Under the pieces are notes generated by a model. The model made no database searches and was not told the DNA's origin. It worked only from the letters and a program-made list of their open reading frames with translations. The translations under genes and the position numbers were made by a program. A stretch of 6,632 bases of DNA from an uncultured Eubacteriales bacterium (lineage in GTDB: Bacteria; Bacillota; Clostridia; Christensenellales; Borkfalkiaceae): the NCBI GenBank assembly GCA_900545325.1, contig UQZE01000115.1:1-6632 (forward strand), read 5' to 3'. This document shows positions 1-6,466 of this stretch, in pieces (the stretch's first letter is position 1; every line of letters begins with the position of its first letter).

Positions 1-1
1 G

Positions 2-70
2 AAGGGAGCCGTGCCCTCCCTGCCCTACCTTCGGGAAGTGCTCGATTTCTTAAAGACAGTTTCATGCTGA
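2..70 (+). CDS. Probable C-terminal tail of an unidentified upstream gene (partial)
   Basis: One frame is open from the window edge to a TGA at 68-70 and reads KGAVPSLPYLREVLDFLKTVSC at its end, ignoring the split into shorter pieces; it looks like a terminal amphipathic helix. I preferred this frame because its third codon positions are rich in G and C, as in the genes downstream, and because a strong terminator follows 9 bases after the stop. Another frame is open to a TAA at 73-75 but has less convincing codon use. The piece is too short to assign a family, so no function is proposed. Confidence 0.4.
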   Translation, partial: KGAVPSLPYLREVLDFLKTVSC

Positions 71-78
71 AATAATAG

Positions 79-113
79 AAAAAGGTTTCCGTTTCTCGCG
101 GAAACCTTTTTTT
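79..113 (+). terminator. Strong intrinsic terminator of the upstream gene
   Basis: AAAAAGGTTTCC (79-90) pairs perfectly with GGAAACCTTTTT (100-111), giving a 12-bp stem with a 9-base loop. A run of seven T starts at 107. The five A on the left flank would give a weaker T-run on the minus strand, so it may also work in the reverse direction. It separates the upstream gene from the helicase-nuclease gene, which therefore needs its own promoter. Confidence 0.88.
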
Positions 114-150
114 CGGCAAAAAAAGGAAAACGGGAAAAGGAAACAATCGT

Positions 151-179
151 TTGATTTTTGCGCGGGGGTGTGATAGAAT
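151..179 (+). promoter_or_regulatory. Sigma-A-type promoter of the helicase-nuclease gene, extended -10
   Basis: The -35 box is TTGATT (151-156) and the -10 box TAGAAT (174-179), with a 17-base spacer. A TG at 171-172 forms an extended -10 (TGATAGAAT). Transcription would start near 186, leaving a leader of about 24 bases. The ribosome binding site GAAAGAGGA lies at 195-203, 6 bases before the ATG at 210. An A/G-rich tract at 115-143 lies upstream and could act as an UP-like element, which is speculative. No operator is evident. Confidence 0.75.
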
Positions 180-209
180 AAAAATGAATATGCCGAAAGA
201 GGACGTACA

Positions 210-3200
210 ATGACGCAACAGGAACTTTACGACGAACTGATCAAGGTGAGGAATCATTTAAAAAAGAAATTCGCTTCGGGAGGGCGTACGCCCGCCGTCT
301 GTTCGGACGAAGCGGTGCGGCTGATCGCGGCCAACGCACCCAAACGGCAGGAAGAGCTGCAATATATTTCGGGGCTGGGCAAGACTTTTCAGGAGAAGTA
401 CGGCGCGGCGTTCATGCAGGTGCTGGACAGATATCATAAGGAGAGCGCGTCGAGCGCGAAGATCACGGACGACGTGAGAAAAACGCTCAAAAACCTCGAA
501 AGCAGGCTGGTCAACATCAATAAGCGCAACCGCCTGCTTTACATGAGCAAGCTTTACGACAAATACGCCTACGACCTGTACGGCCGTCAGCTGCCCCCGC
601 TCATCGAATATCTCACGGGAAAATCGCGCGCGAAGAGCTTTAAGCTGAGCGAGATAGACTATGCCGATACGCCCGCGAAAATTAACAAATTCAAAAAGCT
701 GCTGACGCTCATGCGCGAAGTTACGAAGGACGTGCGCGAGAGCGGTCAGAACGATTTATATGTGGGCTATCCCTACGTTATCGGGCGCATGTCGGGCGAG
801 GACTTCAATATCCGCGCTCCCCTCGCGCTGTTCCCCGTTTCCCTCGAACGCGACAACGAAAACGTGTACATAAAGCTCGACGAGAGCCGCGACGTACTGT
901 ACAACAACAATCTTATTTTGACGCAGTACAAGTTTTCGGGACTGAACAGGGAACTGCCCAATCCCGTGATAGAGGAGGTCAAGGATACGTTCATTGCCGA
1001 CCTGCAGGCCTATTACGGGGAGGCCGGGATCCGCTTCGAGGCGGAACTGCCTAAATTTTCCGCGTTTGCGGAATATAAGGAGGGGACGTTTCCCAAATTC
1101 GCCAAGGGCGAATATCATCTGAACAACAACGCCGTTCTGGGCAAATTTTCCATGTGTTCGAGCGCTTTGCAAAAGGATTTCAAAGAGATTATCGATAAGG
1201 ACGAGATCAATAAACTGCTGAGCGAACTTCTGGAAAATTCCGAGGACATAGACTATTATTCGGACGACTTCCGCTTTCCCGACCGCGAAAAGCGGGCGGC
1301 GGGCTACTGCGAAAAGGATATCGATTACATCAACGCCCTGAACGCCTCGCAGGAAAACGCGATCGTCAGCGTTTCCAAGTGCGACGAACTGGTTATTCAG
1401 GGGCCGCCGGGCACGGGCAAATCGCAGACCATCACCAGCCTGATCGTCGATACCGTGCTCAAGGGGCATAACGTGCTCATGGTGTCGCAGAAAAAGGCCG
1501 CGCTCGACGTCATCTATTCGCGCTTGGGCGAACTATCCAGATACGCGCTGTTCGTCAGCGACATCAAGGATAAGGAATTTTTCTATTCCCAGATGTTCAA
1601 TCTTCTCTATTCGGACGAGCGCTATTACTTCGACGAGGCCGCCTATCAGCAGACGGTGGCGGAAATCGATTCCAACGTCAAGGACTTAGAGGATATCGCC
1701 GCCAAACTCTACGAACGGGACGAAAAACTCGGCGTGCCGATGTATAAAATATATCAGGAAAATCCGCACAACGTGTTTTTAAGCAATTACCTCGTTCAGT
1801 CGGTCGGCTATGAAAACGAAGTGGATCCCGCGCTCGAAGGCGTGCAGTATCCTTCGCTTAAAAATATACGCGATAAGTTTTCGGACGAGATATACCTCGG
1901 TCAGCTCAAGGAATATTTCAATCTTTTGCAGTCCTTTCCGTGGCTGCTCAAAGTGAAAAACAATATCGGCAGGCTGGAACTCGCGGAGCCGCTCAAACTC
2001 TGCGCCCAGCTTATCGCGCTCAAAAAAGAATACAGCGAAACGTTTTTTCTGGCAAAGCCTTTCAAAAAGAAAGCGGTCAAGAAAAAGATCAGGGAAGTCA
2101 TGTCGCTCTGTTTCGTCAAAAGACACGGGGTGAAGGAGTTTTTCATTTCGCCCGCGCACCTCATGGACGGGCTCGTTTCCTACGAGCGTTTCGCGCTCAT
2201 CCGCCCGCTGTACGATTCCCTGACGGAAAGCGAAAAGCGCTACATCGAATCGGTGAACAATATCGCGGAAAAGACGGGCGTTTCCATGAAGGACGGCAGC
2301 CGCAACGTGTTCGATTACGTGGTTTTAAAACATATCGACGCTTTCGAGGCGGAAAACAAGGCCGTGCTCGCGCATATCCAGAATTACAAGCTCATCGTGG
2401 GTATGATCAGCAAGTATATAGAGAAAAAGAAACGCTTTACCCAGGAAAAATTCAAGCAGTATCTTAAAAACGTATACGAAAAGAACGTTGCGCTTTCCAA
2501 GCGTTTCGGCGAAATGAAACGCAACGTGGAGAGCAAGCGGCGCATGAGCGTGCAGCGCTTTATAGGCAAGTTTTCCTTCGAGCTGTTCCGCGGCGTGAAG
2601 ATATGGCTGATGACGCCCGAAGTCGTTTCCGAAAGCCTGCCGCTCGACAACGGCATGTTTGACCTCGTCATTTTCGACGAAGCCTCCCAGCTGTACGTGG
2701 AAAAGGGCGTGCCCGCCATTCAGCGGGCGAAAAAGGTGGTTATCGCGGGCGACCATAAACAGCTGCGTCCGTCCAGCCTCGGATTCGGCCGCTTTGAAAC
2801 GGAGGACGAATTCGACGACGATCCCGAAAGCAACGCCGCTTTGGAGGAAGAAAGCCTCCTGGACCTCGCGCGTTTCAAGTACAACGAGGTGCTGCTCGAC
2901 TTCCATTACCGTTCGAAATACGAAGAACTCATCGCCTTTTCCAACTATGCTTTCTATCACGGCAGGCTGACCATTTCGCCCAACACGGAACAACCCGCGA
3001 AACCGCCCATAGAGGTGATAAAAGTCAAAAACGGCCGCTGGCAGGACAGGAGCAATTCCGCGGAAGCCAAGACCGTGGTGCAGCTTTTGAAAAACTTTTT
3101 GAAAACGCGGCAGAACGAACAGACGGTCGGCGTGATCACGTTCAACTCCGCGCAGAAAGACCTCATTATGGACGTTATCGACGAGGAATGCGCGAAAGAC

Positions 3201-3932
3201 AAGGACTTTGCCCTGCGCTGCAACAAGGAATGGAACAGAAAACGCAACGGCGAGGACATAGGCCTTTTCGTCAAAAATATCGAAAACGTGCAGGGCGACG
3301 AGCGCGACGTCATCATCTTTTCGCTCGCCTACGCAAAAAACGAACAGGGCAAGGTGGTCAGAAATTTCGGGTGGCTCAACCAGCGCGGCGGGGAAAACCG
3401 TCTCAACGTGGCGATCTCCCGCGCAAAGGAAAAAATTTATATCGTAACCTCGATTTCGAGTGCCGATCTCTACGTAGGCGACCTGCAGAGCGAGGGGCCG
3501 AAGATCTTCAAGAAATACCTCGAATACGCGGAGGCGGTCAGCGCGGGCAGAAAGGCCGTGGCGCACGAAATCCTTTTGTCGCTCTGCGACGTGAGAACGC
3601 AGTCCGCCGCGGCTGCGGCGTACGATTCGCCCTTTGTCGAAGAAGTGTACGACGGGCTTGTGAAATGCGGTTTCGAAGTGGATAAAAACGTCGGGATCGG
3701 CGGATACAGCATAGACCTCGCCATCCGCGCGCAGGGGAAATACATTCTCGGCATAGAGTGCGACTCCCACCTTTACGAAACGCCCGATTCTGCGCGCGAC
3801 CGCGACGTGCACAGGCAGGAATATCTCGAAAGCCGAGGCTGGAACCTCCACCGCATCTGGAGCACGAACTGGTGGCATTCGCCGCAGAAAGAGCTGGAAA
3901 AAATTCAAAAGATCGTGGGCACGCTCTCTTAA
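210..3932 (+). CDS. HRDC / DUF4011 / superfamily 1 helicase / Vsr-like nuclease fusion protein
   Basis: A 1240-residue cytoplasmic protein predicted to move along nucleic acid using ATP and to cut it. In order: an HRDC-like domain (about 2-75); a DUF4011-like region (about 88-280, with VNINKRNRLL at 101-110); and an SF1 helicase core. The core has Walker A GPPGTGKS (398-405), a motif-Ia-like MVSQKKAALDVI (424-435), Walker B VIFDEASQ (820-827), motif III GDHKQLRPS (847-855), the FHYRSKYEEL segment (898-907), motif V ENVQGDERDV (1025-1034) and motif VI LNVAISRAKE (1065-1074). About 415 mostly helical residues separate motifs I and II. The C-terminal domain (about 1138-1235) matches the Vsr-like REase_MTES_1575 type: D1169, E1183 and D1185, then SARDRD and HRIWSTNWW. 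The start is fixed by the ribosome binding site and by HRDC similarity beginning at once. The gene is monocistronic between two terminators. All core motifs look intact. An anti-phage role is plausible from architecture; a repair role cannot be excluded. Confidence 0.93.
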   Translation: MTQQELYDELIKVRNHLKKKFASGGRTPAVCSDEAVRLIAANAPKRQEELQYISGLGKTFQEKYGAAFMQVLDRYHKESASSAKITDDVRKTLKNLESRLVNINKRNRLLYMSKLYDKYAYDLYGRQLPPLIEYLTGKSRAKSFKLSEIDYADTPAKINKFKKLLTLMREVTKDVRESGQNDLYVGYPYVIGRMSGEDFNIRAPLALFPVSLERDNENVYIKLDESRDVLYNNNLILTQYKFSGLNRELPNPVIEEVKDTFIADLQAYYGEAGIRFEAELPKFSAFAEYKEGTFPKFAKGEYHLNNNAVLGKFSMCSSALQKDFKEIIDKDEINKLLSELLENSEDIDYYSDDFRFPDREKRAAGYCEKDIDYINALNASQENAIVSVSKCDELVIQGPPGTGKSQTITSLIVDTVLKGHNVLMVSQKKAALDVIYSRLGELSRYALFVSDIKDKEFFYSQMFNLLYSDERYYFDEAAYQQTVAEIDSNVKDLEDIAAKLYERDEKLGVPMYKIYQENPHNVFLSNYLVQSVGYENEVDPALEGVQYPSLKNIRDKFSDEIYLGQLKEYFNLLQSFPWLLKVKNNIGRLELAEPLKLCAQLIALKKEYSETFFLAKPFKKKAVKKKIREVMSLCFVKRHGVKEFFISPAHLMDGLVSYERFALIRPLYDSLTESEKRYIESVNNIAEKTGVSMKDGSRNVFDYVVLKHIDAFEAENKAVLAHIQNYKLIVGMISKYIEKKKRFTQEKFKQYLKNVYEKNVALSKRFGEMKRNVESKRRMSVQRFIGKFSFELFRGVKIWLMTPEVVSESLPLDNGMFDLVIFDEASQLYVEKGVPAIQRAKKVVIAGDHKQLRPSSLGFGRFETEDEFDDDPESNAALEEESLLDLARFKYNEVLLDFHYRSKYEELIAFSNYAFYHGRLTISPNTEQPAKPPIEVIKVKNGRWQDRSNSAEAKTVVQLLKNFLKTRQNEQTVGVITFNSAQKDLIMDVIDEECAKDKDFALRCNKEWNRKRNGEDIGLFVKNIENVQGDERDVIIFSLAYAKNEQGKVVRNFGWLNQRGGENRLNVAISRAKEKIYIVTSISSADLYVGDLQSEGPKIFKKYLEYAEAVSAGRKAVAHEILLSLCDVRTQSAAAAAYDSPFVEEVYDGLVKCGFEVDKNVGIGGYSIDLAIRAQGKYILGIECDSHLYETPDSARDRDVHRQEYLESRGWNLHRIWSTNWWHSPQKELEKIQKIVGTLS

Positions 3933-3947
3933 TGCGCCCGCGGAGAG

Positions 3948-3974
3948 AAAAGGCGTCCCGTGCGGGCGCCTTTT
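3948..3974 (+). terminator. Intrinsic terminator after the helicase-nuclease gene
   Basis: AAAAGGCG (3948-3955) pairs with CGCCTTTT (3967-3974), and CCC (3957-3959) pairs with GGG (3964-3966) around the loop GTGC; T3956 is bulged. The T-tract is short (TTTT, then A), so termination may be incomplete. A competing 8-bp GC helix uses the same right arm: GCGCCCGC at 3934-3941 with GCGGGCGC at 3962-3969. The A-rich left flank makes reverse-strand activity possible. Confidence 0.75.
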
Positions 3975-3976
3975 AC

Positions 3977-4034
3977 GTTAAATTAACCGTTGCGGGGTAA
4001 ATTATAAAAAAACGTTTGAAAAAACGCCCGTTTG
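3977..4034. promoter_or_regulatory. Candidate operator region upstream of and overlapping the two-component promoter
   Basis: Several short repeats crowd this 58-base stretch. GTTAAATTAAC (3977-3987) is a perfect odd palindrome. TAAATTA occurs at 3979-3985 and again at 3998-4004. AAAAAACG occurs at 4007-4014 and 4019-4026, and CGTTTG at 4013-4018 and 4029-4034, both overlapping the -35 region. Response regulators of the OmpR family commonly bind short direct repeats upstream of their own promoter, so autoregulation is possible. AT-rich promoter DNA produces such repeats by chance, so this stays a weak call. Confidence 0.25.
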
Positions 4035-4043
4035 TGATACAAT
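4016..4043 (+). promoter_or_regulatory. Promoter of the two-component/acetyltransferase operon, extended -10
   Basis: The -35 box is TTGAAA (4016-4021) and the -10 box TACAAT (4038-4043), with a 16-base spacer and an extended TG at 4035-4036. The string TGTGATACAATAA (4033-4045) matches the other promoter in the window at 12 of 13 positions. Transcription should begin near 4050, which places the ribosome binding site AAGGAG (4050-4055) almost at the 5' end of the message, with only about 12 bases before the ATG. Confidence 0.75.
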
Positions 4044-4061
4044 AACGAAAAGGAGAAAGAC

Positions 4062-4739
4062 ATGGCTACCATTCTCATAGTGGAAGACGACGCGAACGCA
4101 AGACTTCTGACCGAGGCGAACCTGAAACGGTTTTACAACACGCTGACCGCGGCCAACGGCAGGGAGGCGCTTTCCGTCATTTACGATAAACACGTGGACC
4201 TTATCCTGTCGGACATTATGATGCCCGTGATGGACGGTTACGAAATGGCGAAGGCCCTGCGGGACGAGGGGAGCGAAGTGCCCATTATCTTTATGACGGC
4301 AAAGCAATCCACGGAGGATAAAATAGAGGGGTTTTCCTCGGGCGTGGACGATTATATGGTCAAGCCCATCGATTACAGCGAACTGCTTTGGCGTATCAAG
4401 GCGGTGCTCAGGCGGTACCAGATTTCGGATGCGCGCAAACTGCGCATCGGCGGGCTGGTGATCGATTCGGAAAGCTACCGTGCGGAGTATAACGGCGAAA
4501 ACATAGAGCTTACCCGCAAGGAATTCGACCTCTTGTTCAAGCTGCTTTCCTATCCCAACAGGATATTCACAAAAAATCAGCTCCTCGACGACGTGTGGGG
4601 CATCGCCACGCCCAGCGGGGACGATACCATCAAGGTGCACGTTTCCAAACTGCGCAACAAGACGCAGAAGATCGCGGAATTCGAAATCGTTTCCGTCAAG
4701 GGCATAGGCTATAAGGCGGTCGTCAGGGGGGACGCATGA
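4062..4739 (+). CDS. OmpR/PhoB-family response regulator
   Basis: A 225-residue cytoplasmic transcription factor activated by phosphotransfer, presumably from the kinase encoded next. The receiver domain (about 3-117) has the acidic pocket E8-D9-D10, the phospho-acceptor D51 in SDIMMPVMDG (50-59), T79 in FMTA and K101 in VKP, so every catalytic position is present. The winged-helix DNA-binding domain (about 127-222) includes LTRKEFDLL (150-158), the probable recognition helix TIKVHVSKLRNK (189-200) and the wing segment VKGIGYK (212-218). Length is normal for the family. AAGGAG (4050-4055) stands 6 bases before the ATG. It is the first gene of the operon and its stop overlaps the kinase start. 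The target promoter is unknown; autoregulation is a reasonable guess. Homologues of this type accompany many different kinases, so no specific signal can be named. Confidence 0.95.
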   Translation: MATILIVEDDANARLLTEANLKRFYNTLTAANGREALSVIYDKHVDLILSDIMMPVMDGYEMAKALRDEGSEVPIIFMTAKQSTEDKIEGFSSGVDDYMVKPIDYSELLWRIKAVLRRYQISDARKLRIGGLVIDSESYRAEYNGENIELTRKEFDLLFKLLSYPNRIFTKNQLLDDVWGIATPSGDDTIKVHVSKLRNKTQKIAEFEIVSVKGIGYKAVVRGDA

Positions 4740-5776
4740 AAAAACGCAGACAACGCGCGGTCAACGAAACGAAGCGCCGCATTTTCAAAATGCTCGTGGT
4801 TCAGACCGTGTTTATCGTGCTGGCGACCATCGGTTCCTACGTGTTTGTGGACGTCATGGCGAAGATCGCAGGCACGGACAGCGTAAATTTAACGCTGTTC
4901 GCCATTCTTATCCCGATGTGCGTGGTCCTAGGACTGCTCAATTACATCATGTCCAAATACGTATATAAATACGTGTTTGTGCTCTCCGAGGGCATGCGCA
5001 AGGTTTCGGACGGCGATTTTTCCGTCAGGCTGGACGAGGGAAAGGGCGGTCCGCTGGGCGAAGTGTACGTCGATTTCAACAAGATGTGCGCGGAGCTGGA
5101 AAACGTGGAAATGCTGAAAAACGACTTTCTCAACAATTACGCGCACGAACTGAGAACGCCCATCACTTCCATCAACGGCTTTGCCCGCCTGCTCATGGAA
5201 AACGACGTTACCGAGGACGAGCGCAACGGCTATCTGCAGCTCATTGCGGACGAGTCCAAACGGCTGGCCGCGCTTGCGAACAGTACCATGCTTATGAGCA
5301 AGCTGGACGCGCAGTCCATCGTTGTGGATAAAGAGGAATACGACATCGGGGAACAGCTCCGCCAGTCGGTCATTCTGCTTTCGGGCGAGTGGGGCGGCAA
5401 GAACATCAACGTGGACGGCGGCGAAATCCGCGACGTCGCGTACAACGGTAATCAGGCGCTCATGCAGGAAGTGTGGTACAATCTAATTTCCAACGCCATA
5501 AAATATACCCCGCGCGGCGGAGAGATAAAGCTCGGCGTGGCGGAGGACGGCGCCGACGTCGTAGTGACGGTGAGCGACACGGGCGCGGGCATGGACGAGG
5601 AAACGCTCGCGCACATCTTTGAAAAATATTACCAGGGCGATAAATCCCATTCCTCCAAGGGTTTGGGGCTGGGACTCGCCATCGCGGAACGCATCGTGCG
5701 CCTCTGCGACGGCACGATAGAAGTGAAAAGCGAACCGAACGTCGGCAGCACGTTTACCGTGCGCCTGCCGAAATGA
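4736..5776 (+). CDS. Membrane sensor histidine kinase (HAMP/HisKA/HATPase_c)
   Basis: A 346-residue partner of the preceding regulator. A basic N-terminus is followed by a first membrane helix (about 17-40), a very short external loop (about 41-51) and a second helix (about 52-73). Next comes a HAMP-like linker (about 74-126). The HisKA H-box NNYAHELRTPITSI (133-146) carries the phospho-accepting H137. The ATPase domain (about 235-346) shows the N-box YNLISNAIKYTP (248-259), G1 box DTGAGM (281-286), F-box IFEKYYQ (294-300) and G2 box GLGLGLAIA (309-317), so it should be active. The ATG at 4736 overlaps the regulator's TGA in an ATGA junction and is preceded by AGGGGGG (4725-4731), indicating coupled translation. 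There is no sizeable extracytoplasmic sensor domain, so the signal is probably read within the membrane or through an unseen partner protein. Confidence 0.95.
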   Translation: MKKRRQRAVNETKRRIFKMLVVQTVFIVLATIGSYVFVDVMAKIAGTDSVNLTLFAILIPMCVVLGLLNYIMSKYVYKYVFVLSEGMRKVSDGDFSVRLDEGKGGPLGEVYVDFNKMCAELENVEMLKNDFLNNYAHELRTPITSINGFARLLMENDVTEDERNGYLQLIADESKRLAALANSTMLMSKLDAQSIVVDKEEYDIGEQLRQSVILLSGEWGGKNINVDGGEIRDVAYNGNQALMQEVWYNLISNAIKYTPRGGEIKLGVAEDGADVVVTVSDTGAGMDEETLAHIFEKYYQGDKSHSSKGLGLGLAIAERIVRLCDGTIEVKSEPNVGSTFTVRLPK

Positions 5777-5789
5777 GGAGGAGGCAGAT

Positions 5790-6398
5790 ATGACGGAAAG
5801 AGAAAAAATGCTGGCGGGACTGATATATACTTCCGCGGACCGGGAACTTGCCGCGCTCAACGCGTGCGCAAAAAAGACGGTAAGGGAATACAACGACTGC
5901 GCCGTGGAGGACGGGGAAAAGCGGAAAGCGCTCATGCGTTCCCTGCTCGGCGGCTGCGGCAGGAATTTCGGCATGGAACCGCCCGTTCGTTTCGATTACG
6001 GATGCAACACGTACTTGGGCGAGAATTTTTTCGCAAACTATAACCTGACGGTGCTCGACTGCGCGGAAGTGCGTATCGGAAACAACGTGATGTGCGGGCC
6101 GAACGTTACGTTCGCCACGCCCGTCCATCCGCTGCTGCCCGCCGACAGAAACATGCGCACGGCGGCGGACGGTACGCCGTACGATTACGAATACGCCCGC
6201 CCCATCACGGTGGAGGACGACGTATGGATCGCCTCGTGCGTAACGATCACGGGCGGCGTTACCATCGGCAGGGGAAGCGTGATCGGCGCTGGCAGCGTGG
6301 TAACGCGCGACGTTCCCGCGGGGGTGTTCGCCGCGGGCGTGCCCTGCCGCGTGATCCGCAATCTTACGGAAAACGACAAGATGGAAATGCCCGAATAA
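5790..6398 (+). CDS. Maltose/galactoside O-acetyltransferase-family enzyme (left-handed beta helix)
   Basis: A 202-residue cytoplasmic enzyme expected to move acetyl groups from acetyl-CoA to a hydroxyl of a sugar or related acceptor, acting as a trimer as known for LacA and Maa. The N-terminal helical Mac domain (about 4-57) is followed by hexapeptide repeats (about 73-175). The probable catalytic H113 lies in ATPVHPL (109-115). The late coils VTIGRGSVIGAGSVV (157-171) and AAGVPCRVIR (181-190) form the usual CoA-binding end, with Cys where Ala is common. Length is typical. AGGAGGAGG, starting at the kinase stop codon and ending near 5784, lies just before the ATG, and the gene starts 13 bases after the kinase, so it belongs to the operon. 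The true acceptor is unknown. Related hexapeptide enzymes also acetylate antibiotics (Vat type), but the Mac domain favours the sugar branch. Confidence 0.9.
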   Translation: MTEREKMLAGLIYTSADRELAALNACAKKTVREYNDCAVEDGEKRKALMRSLLGGCGRNFGMEPPVRFDYGCNTYLGENFFANYNLTVLDCAEVRIGNNVMCGPNVTFATPVHPLLPADRNMRTAADGTPYDYEYARPITVEDDVWIASCVTITGGVTIGRGSVIGAGSVVTRDVPAGVFAAGVPCRVIRNLTENDKMEMPE

Positions 6399-6409
6399 GG
6401 AGGAAACGC

Positions 6410-6442
6410 ATGAAAAAGGGACTTGCGGCCGCCTTCCGTTAA
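6410..6442 (+). CDS. Candidate 10-residue regulatory leader peptide (MKKGLAAAFR)
   Basis: This mini-ORF starts 11 bases after the preceding stop codon and has a strong ribosome binding site of its own, AAGGAGGA (6397-6404), 5 bases before the ATG. It ends at a TAA (6440-6442), 24 bases before the start of the acetyltransferase gene and in the same frame. Its codons 8-10 form one arm of a hairpin that covers the next gene's ribosome binding site. Attenuated cat and erm genes have leaders of this kind and size, whose translation or stalling opens the downstream gene. Codons 6-8 are all alanine. It is too short for homology. The alternative is a chance ORF or the remnant of a deleted gene, since MKK followed by small hydrophobic residues could also begin a signal peptide. 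Confidence 0.6.
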   Translation: MKKGLAAAFR

Positions 6443-6462
6443 AAATATTTTTTTCGGGAGGC
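6431..6462 (+). promoter_or_regulatory. Candidate translational attenuator hairpin hiding a Shine-Dalgarno site
   Basis: GCCTTCCG (6431-6438), inside the last codons of the leader peptide, pairs with CGGGAGGC (6455-6462) over 8 bases with one G-U pair (6435 with 6458). The right arm contains GGGAGG (6456-6461), the ribosome binding site of the acetyltransferase gene. The loop is AT-rich; A6441-A6444 can pair with T6449-T6452 to extend the structure past a small UU/UU internal loop. The leader's own site GGAGG (6399-6403) could instead pair with CTTCC (6433-6437), giving an alternative fold that frees the second site. No T-run follows the stem, so this is not a terminator. Function is inferred from layout. 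Confidence 0.55.
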
Positions 6463-6466
6463 TGAT

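Noticed and set aside
25..210. Minus-strand frame of 61 codons in the first intergenic region
   Set aside because: It runs through the terminator and the promoter, has low-complexity Phe/Ser-rich content, and shows no recognisable protein signal.
2325..3908. Long minus-strand open frame (527 codons) opposite the helicase-nuclease gene
   Set aside because: It mirrors the codon bias of the real gene, has no ribosome binding site or recognisable domain, and lies entirely inside a gene with clear motifs. The same applies to the minus-strand frame at 756-1469 and the shorter ones.
5773..5793. Six-codon ORF ATGAGGAGG... spanning the kinase stop
   Set aside because: It has no ribosome binding site of its own; its codons are the Shine-Dalgarno of the O-acetyltransferase gene.
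6425..6432. GCGGCCGC palindrome (a NotI site) in the leader ORF
   Set aside because: An 8-base GC palindrome with no loop cannot form a stable RNA hairpin, and a single site in GC-rich coding DNA is likely chance.
6092..6442. A 116-codon plus-strand frame ending at the same stop as the mini-ORF
   Set aside because: Its body is an arginine-rich out-of-frame reading of the O-acetyltransferase gene. Only its last 10 codons, from 6410, have a proper ribosome binding site and were kept as the leader peptide.
6441..6454. AT run AAAAATATTTTTTT considered as an intrinsic terminator
   Set aside because: No GC-rich stem lies directly before the T-run; the GC arms flank it on both sides, so the run is the loop of the attenuator-like hairpin.
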